A DNA stretch of 64,000 nt. It comes from Streptacidiphilus rugosus AM-16 (lineage in GTDB: Bacteria; Actinomycetota; Actinomycetes; Streptomycetales; Streptomycetaceae). Positions 35,805-45,701 of this stretch are shown here, piece after piece (position 1 is the stretch's first letter; each line of letters begins with the position of its first letter). The stretch lies in NCBI RefSeq assembly GCF_000744655.1, contig NZ_JQMJ01000004.1, forward strand, positions 5,704,001 through 5,768,000, read 5' to 3'. The notes under the pieces were generated by a model. The model made no database searches and was not told where the DNA came from. It saw nothing but the letters and a program-made list of their open reading frames with translations. Made by a program: the position numbers and the translations under genes.

Positions 35805-36823
35805 ATGTCAGTGAACGTCCAGTCGTTCGACGCCGAGCACGCCTCAGGCGAAGACCTCCGTGCCTGGTACGAACTGGCCATGGCCACGACGGCCCTGGAC
35901 TACCCCGGCAGCCCGGTGACGCCCTACGAGGCGTACGTGCAGCAGCTGTGCCTGCCTGCCTCGTACATGGGCGAGCAGCGGCTGTGGGTCGCTCGCGCGG
36001 ACGGGGAGCTGGCCGGGATTGCCACCGCGACCTTCCCCGGCGACGAGAACAGCGACCGCGCCGTCCTCTCCGTACGCGTCCCGGCCCCGCTGCGCGGTCG
36101 GGGCATCGGCAGCGGGCTGCTCCGCGCGATGCTGCCGGAGATCCGCCGGCGCGGCTGTGCCAGGGTCGCCGGTCAGCTCAAAGCCGGCAGTCAGGGCGAT
36201 GCGTGGGCCGACGGGCTCGGCTTCCGCACGGTCTCCCGGCGCGCCTCGCACCATCTCGACCTTGCGAGCGCGGACCCGGAGCTGTGGCAGGTGCCGCCCG
36301 CTCCCGGCTTCGAGCTGCGCCTGTGGGCGGACACCGCTCCGGACGACCTCGTGGAGAGCTTCGCCCGGGCGCGCGGCGCCATCGCCGACTCGCCCGCCGA
36401 CGACTCGAGCTACCGGCACCCCGACTGGACCGTGGACCGGGTGCGGCAGCACGAGGCCAGGATGCGCGAGATCGGCGAATCCCACCGGTACGCGGCAGCC
36501 GTCGAGCAGAGCTCCGGCCGGGTCGTCGGCTTCACCGAGATCGCCCTGGTCCCCGACCAGTGGAGCTTCTGCCACCAGGAGGACACCGCGGTCCTGCCCG
36601 CCTTCCGCGGTCTGGGCCTCGGCCGGGCGATCAAGGCCGGCATGGCCCGCTGGCTGGTCGCCGATCTGCCCCGGCTGGAGCAGGTGCACACGATGACGGC
36701 CGCCGACAACATCCACATGATCCGGGTCAACGCCCAACTCGGCTATGTGACCGACCATGTCATCGCCGGCATGGAGGCCGACCTCGCCGCACTGGAGGCG
36801 CGTCTGGCCGCCGGGCGCGCGAC

Positions 36824-36827
<4 letters not shown>
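35805..36827 (+). CDS. Tandem-domain GNAT acetyltransferase
   Basis: This 340-residue protein has two GNAT folds. The first has an acetyl-CoA loop in VRVPAPLRGRGIGSGLLRAM; the second has VLPAFRGLGLGRAIKAGMARW and a late NAQLGYVTDH, the usual end of the fold. AAAGGAAC precedes the ATG. Its N-terminal 100 residues are clearly homologous to the truncated GNAT at 63702 (ASGEDLRAWYEL against ASNGDLRECYQV; WVARADGELAG against WVAREQGEILG; ENSDRAVLSVRV against ENSDVAVVTVRV). Both follow an sdpB gene or remnant. Acetylation of a peptide or antibiotic as self-protection is an attractive inference. Its stop overlaps the convergent glucosidase by four bases. Confidence 0.85.
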
Positions 36828-38179
<1,352 letters not shown>

Positions 38180-38219
38180 ACGGACCACGTCCTTCGGACC
38201 AGTGACCAGCGGAGCGAGA

Positions 38220-38240
38220 AACATGAGAATAACTCATGTT
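38220..38240. promoter_or_regulatory. Operator-like palindrome between GH1 and TetR genes
   Basis: AACATGAG and CTCATGTT are perfect 8-base arms around AATAA, placed about 40 bases from each divergent start. TACACT at 38257-38262 is a possible -10 for the TetR gene, which would put its -35 inside the palindrome. It is the obvious site for the TetR protein to repress both directions. Confidence 0.7.
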
Positions 38241-38282
38241 AGCGACTCGCCAAGCCTACACTCGATCGGGCAGAGTGAGCCC

Positions 38283-38969
38283 ATGCACGTTCCCGCTTCC
38301 ACCGAAGGCATCGTCCGCCGCAGACCGGTGCAGCGGCGCAGCCAGGAGCGCTTCGACCGGATTCTCGACGCCTGCGCGCGGCTGCTCGACGAGGTGGGCT
38401 ACACCGCGCTGACCACCAAGGAGGTCGCCCGGCGTGCGGAGGTGCCCATCGGCACGCTCTACCAGTTCTTCCCGGGCATCGACGGGCTTCTCGGCGCGCT
38501 CGCGGAGCGCAATCTCGAGCACTTCATGGACCGCCTCACCCGCCGGATGGAGGCCGAACGGCCTTCCGACATCACGGGGATGGTCGATCTCGCGGTCGAG
38601 GAGTACGTGGCCATGCACCGGGCCGTGCCGGGTTTCGGCGTGGTCGACTTCGGCGCGGTGGGGCGCGAGGACGCCGGCGGCATGCACCTGCTGGACTCGG
38701 TGCTGGAGAACAACGCCGCCGTGGCCGACCGGCTCTGGGCCCTGCTCGGCGACCTCATCGGCGGCGCCGACCGGGCCGCCGCCCGGATCTCCCTGCACGT
38801 CGCACTGGAGTGCGCGGACGCGGTGCTGCGGCTGGCCTTCCGCAGCGATCCCGAGGGAGATCCGGTGCTGATCGCCGAGTGCAAGCGGCTGCTGCGCGGC
38901 TACCTGTCCGAGGACTCCGCCACGGCCACCGGCGCCGGCACGGGGACGGGCGAGGTCACAGCTCCTTGA
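38283..38969 (+). CDS. TetR-family transcriptional regulator
   Basis: This 228-residue repressor has an N-terminal TetR helix-turn-helix (RFDRILDACARLLDEVGYTA, TTKEVARRAEVPIGTLYQFF) and a C-terminal helical ligand domain (ISLHVALECADAVLRLAFRS). The ATG at 38283 follows GAGTGAGCCC. Adjacent palindromic DNA and the divergent beta-glucosidase suggest that it controls that enzyme and itself. The effector might be a glucoside or aglycone, which is inference. Its 3' end overlaps the convergent LLM oxidoreductase by 14 bases. Confidence 0.9.
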   Translation: MHVPASTEGIVRRRPVQRRSQERFDRILDACARLLDEVGYTALTTKEVARRAEVPIGTLYQFFPGIDGLLGALAERNLEHFMDRLTRRMEAERPSDITGMVDLAVEEYVAMHRAVPGFGVVDFGAVGREDAGGMHLLDSVLENNAAVADRLWALLGDLIGGADRAAARISLHVALECADAVLRLAFRSDPEGDPVLIAECKRLLRGYLSEDSATATGAGTGTGEVTAP

Positions 38970-39948
38970 GCGCCGGCATGACCTGGTCCGCGAAGAGGTG
39001 CAGGCTCTCCCAGGCCGCGTCGACCGGGATGCCGCCGCACATCGGGTGCAGCAGCAGGTTGCCCAGCGGACCCTCGGCACGGGCCAGTTCGACGCACTGC
39101 TGCGGGGTCAGGCAGCAGTAGGTGCCCTCCGTGCGCAACTGCTCGACGGTGAGCGCCTTGGTGGAGACCGCCGAGCGGATGTCGGGCGTCTGCCAGGACG
39201 CGTAGGTGCGCGCCTCGTGCAGGAAGCGGTCGCCGAACTGCGCCCAGGCGCGCTCGGGATCCTCGGCGCAGAAGACCATCCGGGTCGGATCCGGCGGCAG
39301 CAGCACGAAGCCGCCGTCCCAGCCGGCCTCCGCCGCCAGCCGGTCGTAGTACTCGACCAGTTCGGGCAGGTGGGCCGCGGTGAAGAGGGGCAGCCGCAGC
39401 CGGACCGCGCGCCGGACCGCCGCCTTGGAGGAGCCGCCGACGATGAGCGGCGGGTGCGGCCGGGTCAGCGGCGGCGGGGTGAGCGTGACCCGGCGCCCGC
39501 GGTACTCGAACTCCTCGCCGGTCCAGGCGGCCAGCAGGGTCTCCAGCACCTCGTCCTGGATCCGGCCCCGTTCCTTCCACTCGACGCCCATCAGCTCGTA
39601 CTCGGCGGGCCGGTAGCCGATCCCGGCGACGACGGTGACCCGGCCGTCGCTGAGGTGGTCGAGGACGCTGATCTCCTCGGCCAGCCGCAGCGGGTCGTAG
39701 AGCGGGGTGATCAGGGCGCAGAGCATCACCGGGATCCGCTCGGTGGCGCCGAAGACCGCGGCGGCGGTGGCGATCGGAGCCGGGCTCCAGCCGTCCACCA
39801 CGCCGTGGTGCTCCTCCAGCGTGATCAGGTCGAACCCCTGGGCGTCCGCGAAGGCGGACATCTCGACGGTGGCACGGTAGCGGGCGGAGACGTCCTTGCG
39901 GTCCAGGCCGGGGGCGACCTGGTTGAAGCGCAGCGTGGTGACGGTCAC
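38956..39948 (-). CDS. LLM-class flavin-dependent oxidoreductase
   Basis: This 330-residue luciferase-like monooxygenase has the opening strand LRFNQVAPGL, then FDLITLEEHHGVVDGWSPAP (the family's E-H-H active-site loop) and PVMLCALITPLYDPLRLAEE. It also has LDHLSDGRVTVVAGIGYRPAEY, which gives the G-x-G-Y phosphate-contact motif, and PPLIVGGSSKAAVRRA. It may use FMN or F420; the sequence alone does not decide. The GTG at 39948 follows a weak GGGACG. A TetR-style operator lies 20-34 bases upstream. Substrate unknown. Confidence 0.88.
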   Translation of the reverse strand: MTVTTLRFNQVAPGLDRKDVSARYRATVEMSAFADAQGFDLITLEEHHGVVDGWSPAPIATAAAVFGATERIPVMLCALITPLYDPLRLAEEISVLDHLSDGRVTVVAGIGYRPAEYELMGVEWKERGRIQDEVLETLLAAWTGEEFEYRGRRVTLTPPPLTRPHPPLIVGGSSKAAVRRAVRLRLPLFTAAHLPELVEYYDRLAAEAGWDGGFVLLPPDPTRMVFCAEDPERAWAQFGDRFLHEARTYASWQTPDIRSAVSTKALTVEQLRTEGTYCCLTPQQCVELARAEGPLGNLLLHPMCGGIPVDAAWESLHLFADQVMPALKEL

Positions 39949-39967
39949 GGCAGTCGTCCCTTCATAA

Positions 39968-39982
39968 CTGACTGTCAGTCAG
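39968..39982. promoter_or_regulatory. TetR-type operator upstream of LLM oxidoreductase
   Basis: CTGACT and AGTCAG flank GTC in a perfect 15-base palindrome, a common TetR half-site pattern, 20 bases before the gene start. It differs from the palindrome at 38220, so the TetR at 38283 is probably not its regulator. Confidence 0.6.
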
Positions 39983-40105
39983 ATATCGGCATGGGTATCA
40001 CCGCGCGCCACAGAGGACAACAGCCAGGGCACCGTGCGGCGCGGAAAAGCGCGGAAAGCGGACCCACCCGAGCGTCCCGCGCATCCCCGCGCAGCTATTC
40101 ACCAT

Positions 40106-40125
40106 GTGTATACGTGGTGTGTATA
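40106..40125. promoter_or_regulatory. Repeated GTGTATA elements upstream of PadR gene
   Basis: GTGTATA occurs at 40106-40112 and again at 40119-40125, 13 bases apart, ending nine bases before the PadR start. The first lies in a small palindrome (GTATAC). It is a candidate PadR autoregulatory site overlapping the promoter. The rest of the 186-base gap to the LLM gene shows no gene. Confidence 0.4.
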
Positions 40126-40134
40126 GTCCCTCCC

Positions 40135-40659
40135 ATGACCATCGGACACACCCTGCTCGGGCTGCTCGAGTCCGGCCCCCGCCACGGCTACGACCTCAAA
40201 CGCGCCTTCGACGAGCGCTTCGGCCACGACCGCCCGCTGCACTACGGGCAGGTCTACTCGACGATGGCCCGGCTGCTGAAGAACGGCCTCGTCGAGGTCG
40301 ACGGCATCGAGCCGGGCGGCGGTCCCGAGCGCAAGCGCTACGCGATCACCGACGCCGGCCTGACCGACGTCGAGCAGTGGCTGGCCTCCCCGGAGAAGCC
40401 GGAGCCCTACCTCCAGAACACCCTGTACACCAAGGTCGTCCTCGCCCTGCTGACCGATCGCAGCGCGCAGAACATCCTGGACACCCAGCGCACCGAGCAC
40501 CTCCGGCTGATGCGCGAGCTCACCCGCCGCAAGATCGACGGCGACTTCGCCGACCAGCTGATCTGCGACCACGCCCTGTTCCATCTGGAGGCCGACCTGC
40601 GGTGGCTCGAACTCACCGCCGCCCGCCTCGACCAGCTCCGCGCCGAGGTGACCGCATGA
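40135..40659 (+). CDS. PadR-family transcriptional regulator
   Basis: This 174-residue regulator has an N-terminal winged helix (HTLLGLLESGPRHGYDLKRA; HYGQVYSTMARLLKNGLVEV; RKRYAITDAGLTDVEQWL) and a long C-terminal dimerisation helix region of the PadR-s1/Vir_act_alpha type. Its TGA overlaps the ATPase ATG as ATGA, so it is the first gene of a three-gene drug/peptide transporter operon. Such PadR proteins are usually local repressors released by the transported compound; the ligand is unknown. Confidence 0.92.
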   Translation: MTIGHTLLGLLESGPRHGYDLKRAFDERFGHDRPLHYGQVYSTMARLLKNGLVEVDGIEPGGGPERKRYAITDAGLTDVEQWLASPEKPEPYLQNTLYTKVVLALLTDRSAQNILDTQRTEHLRLMRELTRRKIDGDFADQLICDHALFHLEADLRWLELTAARLDQLRAEVTA

Positions 40660-41357
40660 CCGAGCAGACCACCACCGAGCCCGTCCTCAGCGCCACCGCG
40701 CTGGAGAAGGCCTACGGCGCCACCCCGGCGCTCGACGGCGCCGACTTCGCCATCCACGCGGGCGAGACCGTCGCCGTGATGGGGCCCTCGGGCTCCGGCA
40801 AGTCGACGCTGCTGCACTGCCTGGCCGGGATCGTGCGGCCGGACGCGGGAGTGGTGCGGTACCAGGGGCGTGAGCTGTCCGCGATGGGCGACGCCGAGCG
40901 CAGCGCGCTGCGCCGGGAGGAGTTCGGCTTCGTCTTCCAGTTCGGACAGCTGGTCCCCGAGCTCACCTGCCTGGAGAACGTCGCGCTGCCGCTGCGCCTG
41001 GCGGGCGCCCGGCGCAAGGACGCGGAGCAGCGGGCGGCCCGCTGGCTGGAGCGGCTGGAGGTCGGCGAGCTGGGCCGCAAGCGTCCCGGCGAGGTGTCAG
41101 GCGGCCAGGGCCAGCGTGTCGCCGTCGCCCGCGCGCTGGTCGGGGAGCCCCGCGTGATCTTCGCCGACGAGCCGACGGGCGCGCTCGACTCGCTCAACGG
41201 CGAGCGGGTGATGCAACTGCTCTCCGCCGCCGCGCGGGAGACCCGTGCCGCCGTGGTGCTGGTCACCCACGAGCCCAGGGTCGCCGCCTACTCCGACCGC
41301 GAGGTCGTCGTCCGCGACGGCAGGACCAGGACGAACATCACGGCGGTCGCCCGGTGA
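40656..41357 (+). CDS. ABC transporter ATPase (antimicrobial-peptide type)
   Basis: This 233-residue ATPase has Walker A GPSGSGKST (residues 43-51), Q-loop FVFQFGQLVPELTCLENV, signature VSGGQGQRVAVARAL (Val in place of the usual Leu), Walker B VIFADEPTGALDS and switch VLVTHEPRVA. It is coupled by ATGA to the PadR gene and by GTGA to the permease. The family (with an FtsX-like permease) is used for lipid, peptide or drug extrusion. Confidence 0.93.
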   Translation: MTEQTTTEPVLSATALEKAYGATPALDGADFAIHAGETVAVMGPSGSGKSTLLHCLAGIVRPDAGVVRYQGRELSAMGDAERSALRREEFGFVFQFGQLVPELTCLENVALPLRLAGARRKDAEQRAARWLERLEVGELGRKRPGEVSGGQGQRVAVARALVGEPRVIFADEPTGALDSLNGERVMQLLSAAARETRAAVVLVTHEPRVAAYSDREVVVRDGRTRTNITAVAR

Positions 41358-43696
41358 CCGCCTGGCTCAGGGACCTCCGCCTCGGCGCGCGCTTCGCCGT
41401 CAGCGGGCGCGAGGGCTGGTTCCGCACGCTGCTCACCGCCTTCGGCGTCGGCTGCGCGGTCGCCCTGCTGATGCTGGCGACCGCGCTGCCCGGCATGATG
41501 AACTCCCGCAACACCCGCGGCGCGGAACGCGACCTCAGCTACTACGGCAACCCGCTCGCCGCCTCCGCCACCACGATCCTGGTCCGCGACGCGAACACCA
41601 CCTTCCACGGCGACGACGTGCACGGGGAGTGGGTCAAGCCCGAGGGTGACCGGGTGCCGACCCCGCCCGGCCTGCCCGCCTGGCCGACGGACGGCACGAT
41701 GTACGTCTCCCCCGCGCTGCGCGCGCTGCTCGCCTCGCCGGAGGGGGCGCTGCTCAAGCAGCGGCTGCCGTTCCGCGACGTCGGCACGGTGGGCGACGCG
41801 GGCCTGGTCGGCCCGGGCGAGCTCGCCTACTACGCGGGCGACGCCGCGCTCACCGTCCCCGCGGACGGCTCGCGCTCCCAGAACAGCACCTACCGCACGA
41901 ACAGCATCGGCGGGCATGTCATCACAGACGGGCTGTCGCCCATGCTGATGCTGCTCACCGTGATCACTTTCGTGGTCCTGCTGGTGCCGATCGGCGTCTT
42001 CCTCGCCACGGTCGTGCGGATCGGCGGAGAGCGCCGCGACCGCAGGCTGGCCGCGCTGCGGCTGGTCGGGGTCGACATCCGCGGCACCCACCGGGTGGCG
42101 GCGGGCGAGGCGCTGGTCGGCGCGGTGCTGGGAGTGGCGTCGGGCTTCGGCATCTTCCTGCTGGCCCGTCAGTTCGTGGCCGCGGTGGACCTGCTGGGCC
42201 TCAGCGTCTTCCCCTCCGACATCGCTCCGCAGGCCGGTCTGGTCGGCTGGATCTCCCTGGTCGTGCCGCTGCTCGCGGTGGCCGTCACCACGTTCTCGCT
42301 GCGCGGGGTCACCATCGAACCGCTCGGGGTGATGCGCAGCAGCACCCCGCCGCGGCGCAGGCTCTGGTGGCGGCTGCTGGCCCCCGCGGTCGGCGCGGCG
42401 CTGCTGCTCTCGACGAGTTTCGGCACCACCTTCAGCAGTACGGCGCAGCGCCAGCTCATCGCCGGCGTGGTGCTGCTGCTGGTCGGCGTCACCATGCTGC
42501 TGCCCTGGGTGATGGAGCGGGCCGTCGGCCGGATGAACGGCGGCCCGGTGCCGGTGCAGCTCGGCAGCAGGCGGCTCCAGCTCTCCGGCGGCACGGCGTC
42601 CCGTGCCGTGAGCGGCGTGGCCGTGGCGGTGGCCGGAGCGATCGCGGTGCAGAGCCTCTTCTCCGCCGCGTCGGGCCAGTTCACCACCGACACCGGCCGG
42701 GACCTCTCCCGCGCCCAGGCCGGGATCAACGGCTCCGTCGAGGACGCCGCCCAGGCGACGGCGGTGGTGTCGAAGCTGCGCGGCACCGCGGGGGTGCTGG
42801 GCGCGACGAGTCTGCTCAGCGACTACAGCGTGGCCGTGCCCGGCTCGGACCAGCCGCTCACCGTCCTGGTCGGCGACTGCACGACGCTGGTCGAGTACGC
42901 CGCGATCACCGACTGCTCCGACGGCGGCGCGTACCTCGTGAACAACCCGCCTCCGGGCGAGCCCGCGAACGACCAGCAGCCGGCGCTCCACCCCGGCGAG
43001 AAGGTGGACCTTCGCGGCGCCGCCCTCGACACCTCGCATCCGATCCGGCCGGACTACTGGAAGATCCCGGCCTCGCTGCGCTCGGCGCCGGCCCGCGTCG
43101 GTCCCGATGGCATGCCCAGGACCGGGCTCTTCGTCACCCCGGCGACGCTCGACCCGCAGCGCCTCGGCGGAGTCTTCCTGACCAGCGCGATCCGGCTGGC
43201 CCCTGACGACCCGGACGCCATCGAGCGCGCCCGGACGGCCGTGGCCGTGGCGATCCCCGGGCTCGACGTCGACTCCTACAGCGCGACCAAGATCGACCGG
43301 AAGTTCTCCAACATCCAGCGCGGCCTGATGGTCGGCGCGATCGTCACCCTGCTGCTGATCGCGATCGGCATGGCCGTCTCGACCACGGAGCAGTTGCGCG
43401 AGCGCAAGCGACTGCTGGCCGTGCTGGTGGCCTTCGGCACCAAGCGCTCCACGCTGGCCCTCTCGGTGCTGTGGCAGAGCGCGGTCCCGGTCGTGATCGG
43501 CCTCGCCCTCGCCCTCGCCGGCGGCCTCGGGCTGGGCGCGCTGCTGATGCGGATGACCTCCAGCTCGATCCACTTCGACTGGGGCGTGGTCACGACGATG
43601 CTCGGCGCCGGCGCGGGAGCGGTGGCCGTGGCCACCCTGCTCAGCCTGCCGGCGCTGTGGCGCCTGATGCGCGCGGACGGCCTCCGCACGGAGTAG
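41354..43696 (+). CDS. FtsX-domain ABC transporter permease
   Basis: This 780-residue permease has about ten hydrophobic segments and two FtsX-type modules. The N-terminal helix (LLTAFGVGCAVALLMLATALPG) is followed by an extracytoplasmic domain. Four helices include GGERRDRRLAALRLVGVDIRG; a second soluble domain and the C-terminal module (VSTTEQLRERKRLLAVLVAF) follow. The last helices contain LLSLPALWRLMRADGLRTE. The paired-module architecture is typical of antibiotic-response transporters such as the BceB/YtrF-like group. The GTG start overlaps the ATPase stop. Confidence 0.9.
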   Translation: MTAWLRDLRLGARFAVSGREGWFRTLLTAFGVGCAVALLMLATALPGMMNSRNTRGAERDLSYYGNPLAASATTILVRDANTTFHGDDVHGEWVKPEGDRVPTPPGLPAWPTDGTMYVSPALRALLASPEGALLKQRLPFRDVGTVGDAGLVGPGELAYYAGDAALTVPADGSRSQNSTYRTNSIGGHVITDGLSPMLMLLTVITFVVLLVPIGVFLATVVRIGGERRDRRLAALRLVGVDIRGTHRVAAGEALVGAVLGVASGFGIFLLARQFVAAVDLLGLSVFPSDIAPQAGLVGWISLVVPLLAVAVTTFSLRGVTIEPLGVMRSSTPPRRRLWWRLLAPAVGAALLLSTSFGTTFSSTAQRQLIAGVVLLLVGVTMLLPWVMERAVGRMNGGPVPVQLGSRRLQLSGGTASRAVSGVAVAVAGAIAVQSLFSAASGQFTTDTGRDLSRAQAGINGSVEDAAQATAVVSKLRGTAGVLGATSLLSDYSVAVPGSDQPLTVLVGDCTTLVEYAAITDCSDGGAYLVNNPPPGEPANDQQPALHPGEKVDLRGAALDTSHPIRPDYWKIPASLRSAPARVGPDGMPRTGLFVTPATLDPQRLGGVFLTSAIRLAPDDPDAIERARTAVAVAIPGLDVDSYSATKIDRKFSNIQRGLMVGAIVTLLLIAIGMAVSTTEQLRERKRLLAVLVAFGTKRSTLALSVLWQSAVPVVIGLALALAGGLGLGALLMRMTSSSIHFDWGVVTTMLGAGAGAVAVATLLSLPALWRLMRADGLRTE

Positions 43697-43706
43697 CACG
43701 AGCGCG

Positions 43707-44079
43707 TCACAGCCGCGGCACCCACCGCACCCCCGAGAGGGCGTCCTCCACCAACTGCGCCTGGCGTACCAGGACGTTGAGGCGGGCGCCCTCCTCGGCG
43801 TACGCGCGCAGCTTCTCCTCGATCGCATGCGGCTCGAAGTGATCCCCAAGCTCCACCCGCGCCCGCGAGTACGCCGTCCGCGCCGCCTGCAGCGCGGCCT
43901 CGCTCAGATACCGCACGTCCCTGGCCAGCATCTGCGGATGCTTGTGGAAGACGTGGTACCGCCGCCACTCCCCCGGCGCCTGGTCGTAAAAGCCACCTCC
44001 TGGCGGACTCCTCCCAGCCGGGACTGCCGGGCGGTTGCACACGTTCCGGCCAGCCGGGCGGGAGAGGGGAGCTGTTCAC
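43707..44079 (-). pseudogene. Small conserved actinobacterial protein, frameshifted
   Basis: The N-terminus (LPPGWPERVQPPGSPGWEES) reads from a GTG at 44079 to ARRWLL. The rest (YDQAPGEWRRYHVFHKHPQM, EKLRAYAEEGARLNVLVRQA and VEDALSGVRW) lies in another frame to the stop at 43707. Removing one A from the run of four at 43988-43991 (one T on the coding strand) joins them as a protein of about 123 residues. From memory this matches a common small hypothetical protein of Streptomyces, starting with a PPGWP.V.PPGS..WE motif. Function unknown. A TATACT box lies six bases before the GTG, so the transcript may be leaderless. Confidence 0.65.
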
Positions 44080-44141
44080 CCCTCCAGTATAAGAACAGAT
44101 TTTCGATTATCTGCCCCCCGTGGGCGTTGATACCGTGCCTC

Positions 44142-44663
44142 GTGGCCTCCGACGAGCGAGTGACCGTTCTGCACAACGAGAGACTGAGGGCGGCGGGAAT
44201 CCGTCGCGGCAACGTCGTCGCCTACGACTGGGGCTTTCACCAGGACGGGGCCGATCACGTCCAGCGCACGTTCGTGCTGCTCGACGAGCACATGCAGATC
44301 AACCAGCCGGTGCTGTTCCCGCCGGAGCAGCGCGGCTGGTGGTACTGCGACCTCGTGAGCCTGGAGTGGGACGTCTCCAGCCGTGGCCTTCTGCGGACCC
44401 AGGACCTGTGGATCGACGTCGTCATCGGTCCACCGGACCACCCATACCGCCTGCTCGACCTGGACGACTATGCCGACGCTCTCGCGGACGGACGCATCGG
44501 CCCCGCGCAGGCCGCCGACGGACTGAGGCGAACGCAGCGCTTCCTCGACCGTCGCGTCAACCGTCGGCACGAGGCGACGCAGGCATGGCCGGACTTCCCG
44601 CCGGCCGAGGTGGAGGAACTCCTCGGCGCCGACCTGCCGTGCGACTGGCGTCTGCTGGGCTGA
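44142..44663 (+). CDS. DUF402 domain protein (FomD/SC4828-like)
   Basis: This 173-residue cytosolic protein has the DUF402 barrel: YDWGFHQDGADHVQRTFVLL, RGWWYCDLVSLEWD, LWIDVVIGPPDHPYRLLDLD, and a C-terminal helical region starting DDYADALADGRIG. Characterised relatives (FomD, SC4828) are metal-dependent nucleotide hydrolases, so a nucleoside-diphosphate phosphatase activity is possible but unproven. The acidic cluster DLDDY is the likely metal site. The GTG at 44142 has no clear ribosome site; a GTG at 44160 is an alternative. It is divergent from the frameshifted gene at 43707. Confidence 0.8.
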   Translation: MASDERVTVLHNERLRAAGIRRGNVVAYDWGFHQDGADHVQRTFVLLDEHMQINQPVLFPPEQRGWWYCDLVSLEWDVSSRGLLRTQDLWIDVVIGPPDHPYRLLDLDDYADALADGRIGPAQAADGLRRTQRFLDRRVNRRHEATQAWPDFPPAEVEELLGADLPCDWRLLG

Positions 44664-44732
44664 CATCGCGGCTTCGCCCCCGCCCCACCACCACTTGCGT
44701 GGCATTCCCATGTGCTCGGCATTCCCCAGTAC

Positions 44733-44761
44733 TTGACACTGCCTAGTACCTGAGACAGTCT
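44733..44761 (+). promoter_or_regulatory. Promoter of PadR-HAAS operon
   Basis: TTGACA at 44733-44738 and CAGTCT at 44756-44761 are 17 bases apart. Transcription would begin at about 44768, at or next to the GTG at 44769, predicting a leaderless message. No ribosome site precedes that GTG, in agreement. AGTAC repeats flank the -35 and could bind PadR. Confidence 0.5.
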
Positions 44762-44768
44762 AAGTGGT

Positions 44769-45125
44769 GTGACCTCCAGCCATGACCCGCAGCTCCTCAA
44801 GGGCGTCCTGTCGCTCCTGCTCCTCCACCTGCTCGCCGAGCAGGAGTCCTACGGATACGAGGTGGCCCAGCGCATCCAGGCGGCCGGGTTCAGCGATGTA
44901 CTGGAGGGCACGGTGTATCCCGCGCTGGCGCGGCTCGAGCGGGAGGGGCGGTTGGCCACCCGGCTGGTCGCCTCGTCGAGCGGGCCGGCGCGGAAGTACT
45001 ACCGGCTGACCGACGCGGGGCGTGAAGCTCTGGTCGCCGGCACGGCCGGGTGGGCCCGGCATGTGTCGGGCGTCGAGGCCGTCCTGTCCCGTCCCCTGCC
45101 CGTCGCACCGCAGAAGGGTTCCTGA
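44769..45125 (+). CDS. PadR-family transcriptional regulator
   Basis: This 118-residue short PadR (subfamily 2) has a single winged helix: LKGVLSLLLLHLLAEQESYG, YEVAQRIQAAGF, EGTVYPALARLEREGRLATR and KYYRLTDAGREALVAG. There is almost no C-terminal extension. The next gene begins two bases after its stop and encodes a HAAS-type membrane protein, the usual partner. The GTG at 44769 is chosen from homology; a GTG two bases earlier is out of frame. Confidence 0.92.
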   Translation: MTSSHDPQLLKGVLSLLLLHLLAEQESYGYEVAQRIQAAGFSDVLEGTVYPALARLEREGRLATRLVASSSGPARKYYRLTDAGREALVAGTAGWARHVSGVEAVLSRPLPVAPQKGS

Positions 45126-45126
45126 G

Positions 45127-45696
45127 ATGCCGCACACTGTCACCTGGTTCGACCGGCTCCGCGTCGAGCGCGTGGTCTGGTCGCTGGACCAGCGCCTGTA
45201 CGACCTGCCCTCGCGGACCCGGATCGCGCACCGCCGCGAGGTACGGGCCAACCTGCTGACCGCCGCCGCGGAGGTCGGCGCCTCCGAGGCGCTGCGGCGG
45301 ATCGGCGGCAGCAGGGAACTGGCCCGCCAGTTCCTGGACGCCGAGCTCGGCGAGGGGCCCCGCCACTCCTGGACGGCCGCACTGCTCTTCGCCCTCACCA
45401 CGCCCCTGCTCCTCAACTTCTTCCTCAGCGAGGCGGCGAACGCCTACGAGCAGGCCCTCGTCACCGGCTCGCACACCGAGGGCACCTTCACCTGGAGCGG
45501 CGTCACCTGGCTGCAGAGCCCGATCACGTACGTCGTCCAGCACGACCAGGTCACCCACACCGGCGGCGCCTGGACGCCGCTGGTCTACGTGCTGCTCGTC
45601 GGCGGAACCGTCGCCTGCGGCCGGCTCTGGCGGGCGCTGCCGCGCCGCCGCGGCCCGGGGGAGGTCGGGTCCGCGGCGGGCGGCCTGGCGGGCTGA
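45127..45696 (+). CDS. HAAS/permease-prefix domain membrane protein
   Basis: This 189-residue protein has an N-terminal cytosolic helical domain typical of HAAS or permease-prefix proteins (LDQRLYDLPSRTRIAHRREV; RANLLTAAAEVGASEALRRI; GGSRELARQFLDAEL). A hydrophobic helix (WTAALLFALTTPLLLNFFLS), an extracytoplasmic loop and a second helix (LVYVLLVGGTVACGRLW) follow. AAGGG lies nine bases before the ATG. In related operons these proteins transmit a signal to or from the PadR regulator; here no sensor kinase or sigma factor follows. Confidence 0.75.
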   Translation: MPHTVTWFDRLRVERVVWSLDQRLYDLPSRTRIAHRREVRANLLTAAAEVGASEALRRIGGSRELARQFLDAELGEGPRHSWTAALLFALTTPLLLNFFLSEAANAYEQALVTGSHTEGTFTWSGVTWLQSPITYVVQHDQVTHTGGAWTPLVYVLLVGGTVACGRLWRALPRRRGPGEVGSAAGGLAG

Positions 45697-45701
45697 GCCC
45701 G

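Noticed and set aside
41288..43849. Long minus-strand frame opposite the FtsX permease
   Set aside because: Shadow frame; composition is biased and the plus-strand permease has clear membrane and family motifs.
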